DNA from: Clostridium oryzae
Lineage (GTDB): Bacteria > Bacillota > Clostridia > Clostridiales > Clostridiaceae
Reading direction: 5' to 3'
NCBI RefSeq assembly: GCF_002029235.1
Contig: NZ_MZGV01000018.1
Span: 19,428-83,427 of the forward strand
DNA: 64,000 bases
The translations under genes were made by a program, and so were the position numbers. Below are positions 1 through 9,400 of this stretch, in pieces (the stretch's first letter is position 1; each line of letters opens with the position of its first letter). The notes beneath the pieces are model-generated. The model worked only from the letters and a program-made list of their open reading frames with translations. It was not told the DNA's origin and did no database searches.

Positions 1-1206
<1,206 letters not shown>

Positions 1207-2010
1207 ATGAAATCAAAAAACAAATTTCTTGCATTGGCGTTAACTGCCGCTGTATCCCTATCCTTTTCTTCCTGTTCACTGCTGTCAGCAAGTGCCAAAA
1301 AGAATACGTCGGCTAAAACAAAGGTTACATTGAACATCTCTGCAGCTGCCAGCCTAAAAAACTCACTTGATGAAATAAAAGCAGTATATATCAAAAAAAA
1401 TTCAAATATTAAGTTAGTTTGCAACTATGGTGCCTCTGGAGTTCTCCAGCAGCAAATTGAACAAGGAGCTTCTGTAGATCTTTTTATATCTGCAGCAGCT
1501 AAACAAATGGATGACTTGGAAAGTAAAGATTTTTTAATCAAGAATACACGTTTAGACTTACTTAAGAATAGTTTAGTGCTCATAGTCCCAAATGAAGATA
1601 ATAGCATTTCAGATTTTAAGCAGCTTACAGATAAAAATATAAAAAAAATAGCAGTTGGGGAACCTGCCAGTGTACCTGCCGGTCAATATGGTGAACAGGT
1701 TCTTACTAAGTTAAACATATTAAAGTCCATAAAATCTAAAGAAGTATATGCTAAAGATGTTACCACTGTACTTAGCTGGGTTGAAAGTGGAAATGCAGAT
1801 GCAGGGTTAGTATATAAAACCGATGCTCTTTCTTCTTCAAAAGTTAAAATAGCAGCAACCGCCTCTGAAAGTGATCATGATCCAATAATCTACCCTGCAG
1901 CAGTCATAAAATCCAGCAAAAATTCAAAAGCTGCTAAAGACTTTTTAAACTTCCTATCCAGGACTAAAGCAAAAGATATATTTACAAAGGCTGGTTTTCA
2001 AACAGAGTAA
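1207..2010 (+). CDS. modA: Molybdate ABC transporter substrate-binding lipoprotein ModA
   Basis: Extracellular receptor that captures molybdate or tungstate and delivers it to ModB. The 267-residue product begins with a lipoprotein signal: charged MKSKNK, a hydrophobic run, then a lipobox with C23 as the predicted lipidated cysteine. The mature part carries the ModA landmarks ISAAASL near residue 45, a GASG stretch near 76 and DLFISAA near 90, and ends in a FLNFLSR segment typical of this family. An AGGAGG ribosome site precedes the ATG. It starts a tight modABC operon: modB begins 26 bases later and modC overlaps modB. The gene faces away from nifH, tying it functionally to molybdenum nitrogenase. 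Confidence 0.95.
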   Translation: MKSKNKFLALALTAAVSLSFSSCSLLSASAKKNTSAKTKVTLNISAAASLKNSLDEIKAVYIKKNSNIKLVCNYGASGVLQQQIEQGASVDLFISAAAKQMDDLESKDFLIKNTRLDLLKNSLVLIVPNEDNSISDFKQLTDKNIKKIAVGEPASVPAGQYGEQVLTKLNILKSIKSKEVYAKDVTTVLSWVESGNADAGLVYKTDALSSSKVKIAATASESDHDPIIYPAAVIKSSKNSKAAKDFLNFLSRTKAKDIFTKAGFQTE

Positions 2011-2036
2011 AAATTAATTTGTAAGGAGGAGACTAT

Positions 2037-2723
2037 ATGAATTTTGATTATTCACCATTATGCATATCTGTCAAAACTGCTTTATGCTCTACAGTAATTA
2101 CATTTTTCATTGGTATATGTGCAGCGAGACTTTTATATAATAAGCAAAGCAACTTTGCTTATTTTATGGATGCCATTTTCACTTTACCTTTAGTGCTTCC
2201 TCCTACTGTCCTTGGTCTTATTTTACTAATAATATTCGGAAGAAATAGTGCGTTAGGTTCTATTCTATATTCATTTGGAATACAGATAATCTTTTCATGG
2301 CCTGCCACTGTAATTGCAGCAGTGGCCGTATCTTTTCCAATAATGTATAAAACAACAAAAGGAGCTTTCGAACAAATAGATAATAATATTTTAAGTGCCG
2401 CTAAAACTTTAGGTGTGTCTAACAATAGGATCTTTTGGACCATCACAATTCCTCTTGCATGGCCAGGAATAGCTGCCGCTGCGGTATTATCTTTTTCTAG
2501 ATCTATAGGTGAATTTGGTGCGACTCTTATGCTTGCAGGCAGTATTCCTGGTAAAACCACAACCATCCCTATGGCTATCTATTTTGCCGTAGAGGGCGGT
2601 GATATGAAGACTGCTGTATATTGGGTAATTATAATAATGATTTTATCTTTTATTATAATTGCTGTCTCAAATAACTGGTCATCACATCACAGGAAATTCA
2701 TCATATCTGGAGGTGAATATTAG
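2037..2723 (+). CDS. modB: Molybdate ABC transporter permease ModB
   Basis: Integral membrane permease of the molybdate importer, 228 residues, the usual length. Five to six hydrophobic segments are visible, starting at about residue 12. The EAA coupling loop that docks on the ATPase is recognisable near residues 120-145 (AAKTLGVSNNRIFWTITIPL), followed by the SIGEFGATLMLAG segment shared by ModB and CysT/CysW permeases. AAGGAGGAG precedes the ATG by a normal distance. The stop codon shares one base with the start of modC (TAGTG), a sign of translational coupling. Residue content does not distinguish molybdate from tungstate; the nif context favours molybdate. Confidence 0.95.
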   Translation: MNFDYSPLCISVKTALCSTVITFFIGICAARLLYNKQSNFAYFMDAIFTLPLVLPPTVLGLILLIIFGRNSALGSILYSFGIQIIFSWPATVIAAVAVSFPIMYKTTKGAFEQIDNNILSAAKTLGVSNNRIFWTITIPLAWPGIAAAAVLSFSRSIGEFGATLMLAGSIPGKTTTIPMAIYFAVEGGDMKTAVYWVIIIMILSFIIIAVSNNWSSHHRKFIISGGEY

Positions 2724-3793
2724 TGGAATTAATAGTAGATATAAAAAAAGTCTTATCTGACTTCTCTTTAAATATTAGTTTTCATAGCAATTCCACTTCA
2801 TTAGCTCTATTAGGTGAATCAGGATCCGGAAAGAGCGTGACATTAAAATGCATATCTGGTTTATTAACTCCCGATGAAGGTAAGATAATTGTAAACAGAA
2901 GAGTTTTCTTTGACTCCTCTAAAAAAATAAATATGCCTGTTCAACAAAGAAAGATAGGTTTTCTGTTTCAGAACTATGCACTGTTTTCAAACATGACTGT
3001 ATATAAGAACATATCATATGCTCTTAATCATTTACATCAAAAAGCTAAAAAAAATACATTAGAAAATATCATAAAAAATATGAGATTAGAAGATATAACA
3101 GAAAAATATCCAGCTCAATTATCAGGCGGTCAGCAGCAGCGAGTTGCTTTAGCAAGGGCATTAGCTGTATCTCCACAAGCTCTTTTACTGGACGAGCCGT
3201 TTTCCGCTCTTGACAACACATTAAAAAGTATAATGATAAAACAGATGCTAGACACATTATTAAACTACAATGGTATAGCTATACTGGTAACCCATAATGT
3301 AGATGAAGCATATCAACTATGCGAAGACATTGTAGTTCTTGAAAAAGGTCAAAGTAAAGGACAAGGAAACAAAAAAGAAATTTTTATGAATCCGCCCAGT
3401 CTTGCTGCTTTAAAACTTACCGGTTGTAAAAATATATGCTTAGTCAAAAAAACTGATGATTATACAGTGAAAGCTATAGACTGGAATTGTACTATTAAAT
3501 TAGAACAACCTATCTATCACGATGTGACTCACATAGGCTTAAGAGCCCACTATATCAAAATAGCTGATAGTTCATCAATAAATGCCTATGATTGCTGGCC
3601 AGCATCATGCTCTGAAACACGTTTTAGGAGATTCGTGTTTTTAAAATTAAATTTTCCTCCTATTGATATCTCGGACTATGATATACTATGGGACATCTCT
3701 GTAGAAGAATGGAAAAACATAAAAAAGCAACCCTATCCATGGAAAATAACCTTTGACACTGATAATCTTATTTTAATAAATGAAAGTTTATAA
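2723..3793 (+). CDS. modC: Molybdate ABC transporter ATP-binding protein ModC
   Basis: ATPase that powers ModB. It starts at GTG, overlapping the modB stop by one base, with GGAGGT just upstream. The 356-residue protein has Walker A GESGSGKS (31-38), the Q-loop FLFQNYALF, the signature LSGGQQQRVALARAL, Walker B LLLDEPFSALD and an H-loop ending in VTHN. The last ~120 residues form a TOBE/Mop-like regulatory extension, as in other ModC proteins that bind oxyanion, although this part is divergent. The gene ends 31 bases before the ribosome site of the next gene, which is probably co-transcribed. Confidence 0.94.
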   Translation: MELIVDIKKVLSDFSLNISFHSNSTSLALLGESGSGKSVTLKCISGLLTPDEGKIIVNRRVFFDSSKKINMPVQQRKIGFLFQNYALFSNMTVYKNISYALNHLHQKAKKNTLENIIKNMRLEDITEKYPAQLSGGQQQRVALARALAVSPQALLLDEPFSALDNTLKSIMIKQMLDTLLNYNGIAILVTHNVDEAYQLCEDIVVLEKGQSKGQGNKKEIFMNPPSLAALKLTGCKNICLVKKTDDYTVKAIDWNCTIKLEQPIYHDVTHIGLRAHYIKIADSSSINAYDCWPASCSETRFRRFVFLKLNFPPIDISDYDILWDISVEEWKNIKKQPYPWKITFDTDNLILINESL

Positions 3794-3842
3794 AATCATA
3801 TTGTATTGAAATGTAAACAGATTTATGAGGGAGGTAAGAAAT

Positions 3843-4793
3843 TTGAGCAATAAAATTTTTCACACTTTATATGGTATAATAGAACAGCCTCTATTTTTCG
3901 AACTTTATAGCAGCGGTAAATTAAAAAGCTGCATATTAAATAGAATGTTTCAGCTTTCAACAGATTACGGTAAATTTGTTCCTCAGTACGAAAATGCTGG
4001 AATACGTCGTAAGAATACTTGCTCACTATCATTCTATGAAAATGGCATGATTAAAAGTGTATCTCTTCAAACACAAACGCCAGTAGTTACAAAATATGGG
4101 GTTATACCCGCAGAATACATCACTTTTTATGATACCGGTGAAATAAAAAGAATTTTTCCTCTAAATGGTAAACTATCAGCATACTGGGATGAAGATGACG
4201 AAAAAGAATTAGCTGATGATATCTCTTTCAATCTCAGTTGCGGAAGTTTTAATAATAAAATTATAGGCTTTTATTTTTACAAGGCAGGAGATATAAAAAG
4301 TGTGACTCTATGGCCTAAAGAAAAAGCGAAAATATCTACTTCTCAAGGAATTTTGCCAGTAAGAATAGGCTTTTCATTATACGAAAACGGCAGTATTAAA
4401 ACTTTAGAACCGCAACTTCCTATAGATATAAAAACTCCTATAGGAGTAGTAAAAGCATTTAACAATAAAGTTCTTGGTCTAAATGGTGATATAAATTCGT
4501 TGAGTTTCTACAGTGACGGCAGAATAAAGTCTCTTACCTCAACCTCTAATATTATAATAGTTCTATACAAAGACAAGATTATGTATCAATTTATGCCAGA
4601 GCTTAATCCAAGCATACTAGGTGAAGATGAATTGGAACTCTCACCTTTATTAATAGAATTTAAAGATAATAAAGTAATATTTAACAATGATATTTCCATG
4701 GAAATAGATAAATATTCTTTTACGATTGAAAGATATACTTTTAGCATCAAAAATTCATGCAAAAACTGTAATTCATGCAATGGATGTAAATAA
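3843..4793 (+). CDS. MORN-like repeat protein with cysteine-rich tail, unknown function
   Basis: I do not recognise a named family with certainty. The 316-residue protein is built from about six units of the form FYxxGxIKS (for example SFYENGMIKSV, TFYDTGEIKRI, SLYENGSIKTL), which resemble MORN or YwqK-type repeats forming beta hairpins. It ends in a compact CKNCNSCNGCK tail with four cysteines, a candidate metal or Fe-S ligand set. There is no signal peptide. An ATG at 3825 is in frame, but the best ribosome site (GGGAGG, 3829-3834) lies downstream of that ATG and points to a TTG start at 3843, which I chose. Position directly after modABC and close to nifH suggests a role in molybdenum or nitrogenase metabolism; this is inference. 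The stop codon's last A is also the first base of the palindromic repeat. Confidence 0.75.
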   Translation: MSNKIFHTLYGIIEQPLFFELYSSGKLKSCILNRMFQLSTDYGKFVPQYENAGIRRKNTCSLSFYENGMIKSVSLQTQTPVVTKYGVIPAEYITFYDTGEIKRIFPLNGKLSAYWDEDDEKELADDISFNLSCGSFNNKIIGFYFYKAGDIKSVTLWPKEKAKISTSQGILPVRIGFSLYENGSIKTLEPQLPIDIKTPIGVVKAFNNKVLGLNGDINSLSFYSDGRIKSLTSTSNIIIVLYKDKIMYQFMPELNPSILGEDELELSPLLIEFKDNKVIFNNDISMEIDKYSFTIERYTFSIKNSCKNCNSCNGCK

Positions 4794-5190
4794 AAAATGG
4801 TTGCACCCTATGTCGGCTAGTTCCGCTCGTTAAGCAATTTCACCACATCTTTTAGTCAAATTTCCTAATGGCTCATAACTCGGCTGCGCCTCAAACAATT
4901 CGCCATCTTAACGTAAATTTGCCTAAAAGACACGGATAATTGCTAAACTCACTCCAAATGCCTCCGTCGGATGTAACCATTTTCAATGCCCTAACTCTTA
5001 ATTTTTACATAATACTTTTATTATATTCCTTCTGTTGCCTTCTTTTCTTAATTCACTAATTTCAAAATATATTACTGTTTCTTGTTAACTTCTTCGTAAA
5101 CACGTTGTATCGTTTTTTCATTTAATAACCACTTTTTCTCTTATTTAGTGGTGTATCTTGATATTAATTAAAAGTTATCCTCAATTGGCA
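4788..5190. repeat. Dispersed ~400-bp repeat, copy 1, opening with a ~190-bp nested palindrome
   Basis: This stretch is repeated in the same orientation at 22280-22690. The first part (4793-4984) is one large imperfect hairpin. Its outer arms are AAAAATGGTTGCACCC (4793-4808) and GGATGTAACCATTTT (4969-4983). Nested inside are a CATCTTTTAGTCAAATTTCC arm matched by a later AAATTTGCCTAAAAGA arm, and TAATGGC against GCCATCTTA. The outer A-run and T-run would make it a bidirectional terminator. Homology to copy 2 continues another ~200 bp past the palindrome, ending near AAAGTTATCCTCA. The arms in this copy carry G-T and C-A mispairs that copy 2 lacks, so it looks slightly decayed. It could be a MITE-like mobile element or a remnant of a larger one. 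Confidence 0.88.
5062..5121 (-). CDS. Possible 19-residue micro-ORF inside repeat copy 1
   Basis: The minus strand of the repeat's distal half reads MKKRYNVFTKKLTRNSNIF and stops. The matching place in copy 2 reads MKKRYSIFTKKLKRNSNIF. Five of 60 bases differ, one silent and the others giving N/S, V/I (two changes) and T/K, so the frame and length are kept but there is no strong sign of purifying selection. The upstream ribosome site is weak here (GTGG) and better in copy 2 (AAGGTGG). It may be a genuine small basic peptide, the decayed end of a transposase-like gene, or chance. Confidence 0.25.
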   Translation of the reverse strand: MKKRYNVFTKKLTRNSNIF

Positions 5191-5216
5191 AAATACATAA
5201 ATTCATATAGACTAAA

Positions 5217-5277
5217 TAAGGGAAGGAAGTGATTTCCGTCGGCTGGAAAATGCCTCCTCCAACCACTTTCTTCCTTA
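5217..5277. other. Stem-loop between the repeat and the VIT1 gene
   Basis: GGAAGGAAGTG (5221-5231) pairs with CACTTTCTTCC (5264-5274), 11 pairs with one G-U, and the stem can be lengthened by TAAG/TTA with a bulge. The loop holds a short purine/pyrimidine-rich stretch (CGTCGGCTGG, GCCTCCTCC). Downstream to 5426 the DNA is AT-rich and I see no gene. It lies past the end of both the plus-strand MORN-like gene and the minus-strand VIT1 gene, so it may act as a terminator, although a clean T-run is lacking. Confidence 0.4.
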
Positions 5278-5426
5278 TGCCGGCTCTATGCATTTACAAA
5301 GCATTATTTTCTATATTTCTTCTCCCAAATTATTTTTCTTGTTTATTGGTTTATTAGTATTTTCTTAAAAGCTATCTTCCTCTTACTTCACACTTATTAT
5401 CTATTCACTAATCCCTTAAAATCCTT

Positions 5427-6308
5427 CTATAAGTCTACTCCCAAGAATTCCTTAACTAACAAACCTATAAGAAACGATAGAAGCGCTACACTTATACTTA
5501 TTCCAGCCATTTCAAAAAATCGTTTTTTAAATGAGTAATCCTTAGCTACTGATATATAATAATTAAAAGCTGCAATTATAACTACTACAGTGATCATCAT
5601 TATAACAAGGGCTGTTCCAAACATTTTGTCAGGCAAAAGCAGATATGGTAGTATAAGTAAAATGACTGTAAACAAATAAGTTATTCCTGTATAGGAAGCA
5701 GAGCGAAACGCATTTTCCTCTCCATCTGATCTAGCCGATAAAAATTCTGATGACGCCATAGATAACGTAGCTGATATGCCAGTAATAAGTCCTGCTAATG
5801 CTATAAGTTTATTACTAGCTAATGCAAAGGAATATCCTGCAAGACTTCCAGCCATTTCAACCAACGCGTCATTTAATCCCAATATCATTGAACCAATGTA
5901 TTTCAGTCGTTCTTCATCTAGCATATTCATAAGTTCTTTTTCGTGTTGAATTTCGTCTTCAAATATAGAAATCAGTTGTGAATTCTCATTTTCTAGCATT
6001 TTTAATGTTTTGCTATCCACATTGTATTCATTCTGCCACCTTTCCATTCGTTTTATAGCGAAAGTGTACCCAAGTATCCTTGCTATCAATGCAAAAATAA
6101 ATACTGTTATCATTTTTGGCTTCATATTAACTTTAGTGAAAGATTTCCATATATCATAATGCTTCTGTTCTTCCTCTGCCATCTTGATTAAAGTACTTCG
6201 GTTCTTTTCATCTTTTACAGTTTTGGAAATTTGAAGAAGTATCTTTTTTTCTGTAATTTCTCCCTGTTGTAAATGTTTTGTGGTTTCTAGAATTGTTTTA
6301 TTTTCCAT
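5427..6308 (-). CDS. Ferritin-like (erythrin) domain fused to VIT1/CCC1 metal transporter
   Basis: A membrane exporter or sequestering protein for iron or manganese. Residues 1-130 resemble a rubrerythrin-type four-helix diiron domain with E..EEQKHY and EDEIQHEKEL ligand-like motifs. Residues 135-293 are VIT1/CCC1-like: GLNDALVEMAGSLAGYSFA, MASSEFLSARS, and about five membrane segments. The same arrangement occurs in the MbfA (membrane-bound ferritin) group, which protects against iron and peroxide; assigning this protein there is inference. A GTG at 6323 is also in frame, but its AGAAGG abuts it with no spacing; the ATG at 6308 (ENKTILETT) is preferred although its spacing of about 14 bases is long. 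It stands alone, convergent with the upstream repeat. Confidence 0.88.
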   Translation of the reverse strand: MENKTILETTKHLQQGEITEKKILLQISKTVKDEKNRSTLIKMAEEEQKHYDIWKSFTKVNMKPKMITVFIFALIARILGYTFAIKRMERWQNEYNVDSKTLKMLENENSQLISIFEDEIQHEKELMNMLDEERLKYIGSMILGLNDALVEMAGSLAGYSFALASNKLIALAGLITGISATLSMASSEFLSARSDGEENAFRSASYTGITYLFTVILLILPYLLLPDKMFGTALVIMMITVVVIIAAFNYYISVAKDYSFKKRFFEMAGISISVALLSFLIGLLVKEFLGVDL

Positions 6309-6433
6309 GAGCTTTTTGCACACCTTCTTTAATATATAATAATCAATATTACTTTGTAATAATTATAAATCTATCTACATTAATTATCAATTAAAAAGTA
6401 CTCTTTTTCTCACTTATTCAAATTTAATGCAAA

Positions 6434-6468
6434 AATAAGAGCTAACCTCTCAGCGGCTAGCTCTTATT
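6434..6468 (-). terminator. Rho-independent terminator of the first subtilase gene
   Basis: AATAAGAGCTA (6434-6444) pairs perfectly with TAGCTCTTATT (6458-6468). On the minus strand the stem is followed by a short T-run. It lies 12 bases past the stop of the subtilase gene. Confidence 0.85.
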
Positions 6469-6480
6469 AGCAATATATAT

Positions 6481-9400
6481 TTAATTCTTTTTATCTTTTA
6501 TTATAACAAATTTCTTCTCTATACTATTGCCTGCCTTATCAGTTACTTTGATAGTCACCGAAGTCTTTTTATCTTTTAAAACAATAATCTTCTTAAATTC
6601 GCCCTTATTAAGGTATCTATCATTAGCATTACCTTTAATTGCATCACCATTAATATACACATTTGGCAGCTCATACTCATCACTAGCTGTAATCTTCACT
6701 GTATAAGTTTTAGCTTCTCTTGATACATGTATATCTTTAGTTGGTGCTTTGATTACAGGTTTTTTCATATCGCCGTAAAGATTTAGCGCATATTTCTGTT
6801 CATTTCCATTTATGTCTTTAACATAGACCGGAACTTTGTTTAATCCTTCTTTAATTGTTAAATCAGAACTGAACGTTAAATCTTTGTTTACTGTAACATC
6901 CTTTCCTTGGATTGTGAATTTCTTTACGTCTGTGTTCAATTCACCTTTTACTGTTATATTGTTTTTAGTATAATAAGTACCTTCTCTTCTAACATTTATA
7001 AAATTAACATAGAGTTTCTTTTCTCGCACTATGAAGTTAACTGTATCATGAGAAAGCTCTTTTCCATCTGCATCTAATGCTGTTACTGTAATTTCATGTT
7101 TTCCTGGAGGCAATAATTTGAAAGTATAACTTGTATCAGTAATGCCTGCGGCTTTACTTTGTCCATCCAAGGTTATATTATATTTTTTGACTTTTGAAGC
7201 AATTTCAGAATTAGGTTCATAAGCTAACTTTATATCTCCAATGTCTAAATGCTGCCAATCACTTAGGGAAGTTATTTTTACCTTGGGTACGCTTACAGTT
7301 ATATCTTTAGTCACTAAATTGCCAGCATTATCAAATGCACTAACTTCTATTTTATTATCTGCATCTTCAAGATTAAGATCTACAGAATATTCTCCATTTG
7401 AATTTGGAGTAAGTTTTATCATAGCATTTCCATCAGCATCAATATAATCTTTATTATTCACTTTTATATTAAATACATCCAAACCAGAAAAGTCATCTGC
7501 AGCATTAAAATTCAATGTGTATTTGTTTGTATCTGTAACATTGCTAGAAGTTATGCTTACTTTAGGAGCAGCTGAATCAACTTTAATCGGCAAATCCATT
7601 GTCTGTTTCTTAGCTCCAATATAATCGATATTAGCCGTAAATCTAAAATAATACTGTCCGTCTTTTACATACTCATTTTTACCAGTCTTAGCATTATATA
7701 CTTTTAAGTTCCAAATCCATTGCGATGCAGCCGAATAGTCGTCACCACTGTCATTTCCTGCGGATGCAAATAAATCCTTTTGTAAATCATAATCCACATA
7801 TAGAGTTCTAACAACCTTTTTATTTTTATCTAATACATCAAGTTTAAAATTCTTCGCATTTCTAAGCAGTGCTACCTTTGGTTCTACCTTTACTCCTGTT
7901 TTCGTAGATGCTGCGATACAATCCTTGTTAACAACAGTGTTTCCATCCTTATCTTTACCAGTAACTCCCATCACTTCATCTGTATCAGCATTATAAACGC
8001 CTGTTAGTCCCAAGTCTGAATTCTCGTCCCACATAGGTTTATCCATAATTGAAAGCGAGCTCCAGTCACCATAGAAACCCATATAAGGTACAGTTAACGT
8101 TTGTCCACCATTATGTGAAACAAATTGAACATAGCCTTCCACAAATTCGTTCTTTTTAGTTTTAGAAGAAAGCGTTATTGTCACATTAACGTTAGCTGTC
8201 TTCCCAGCTGCTACCGTTACCTTAGCTTTGTCAAAAGTAACTTTTGCCCCATTTGCCTTTACATCATAGGACATATCAGTTGTATCTTTTCCTTGCTCAG
8301 TCATAACTCCACTTAGATCTTTCATAGAATATACTCTATTTTTTTTGCTCATATTTGTAAGCGTCAATTGAAATGAAACTTTTTTACTTTTCAGTTCTTT
8401 TAATGCCACCGAAGGAAGTCCATCTCCATTCCTTACTATAACATCTGTATTCACAGCAGCCTCGGCATCTACAAGTCCAGCTCCCTGTCTTCTAGGTGAA
8501 AATGGCAGCTTTTTATCTGTGTTTGGATCCATCTGAGGTATTGATGTGTTCATTAATATAGTTTTAGCAAGTTCAGCTTTACTATATTTAGAATAGCTCG
8601 TTAAATCCATATCCTTTAAATGTTCTAATAACAAGGCAGTAATTCCTGCAGTATGCGGAGATGCCATTGAAGTTCCTGACATAGTCCCATATCTGTTATC
8701 GTTAAGTGTTGAATAAATATTTCCTCCAGGCGCAGTTACTTGAGGTTTAAACTCCAAATCAGGAGTTGGTCCCCAGGAACTAAAGTCTGACATATCACCT
8801 TTAGTTGGATTGTCTTTTACTACTGTCTCTTTAATAAATTTTATTTTTTCATTGGAATCTAAAAATGCTTTCAGTTTTTTTCCATCAGAATTCGAAACGA
8901 ACATAGATGGTATTACCTCTTTAGCATCAGTCTGCATGCTTATATATGTATCGTCGCCATCTTTATTATAAACAATCGTAGCTATAGCGCCTGCATTTTG
9001 AGCATTAAGCTTTTTCTCTACAAAAGTATTACCGCCTCTTTGTATAAGTGCTATTTTACCTTTTATATCCTTATCTGCAAAATCATCTACTGAGCCTAGA
9101 CCACAATCTACAATTTCATAATCCCCATTTAAGGTACCTATTGGGTCATTCACTGATAGTAAATACGGGATCTTCCCACTTTCTTTATCTGTGCTATATT
9201 CTAAAACAGGATATACTAATTTAGAATTTTCATAGGAAGCTACTGACAGAGCCTGTTTTGTTGTTGATGGTGATCCTACAACAGATGTATCTATTACGCT
9301 ACTTAATTTACTTGGTGCAGTAGAGTACTGTTCATTTCCAGCCGAACATACTACAACGACTCCATGCTTCTGCGCATTTGCTATTGCAGCGTTCTCCGGT

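Noticed and set aside
4793..4984. Known riboswitch or small RNA gene in the repeat
   Set aside because: Pairing is less exact in copy 1 without compensatory changes, so conserved RNA function is not supported by two copies.
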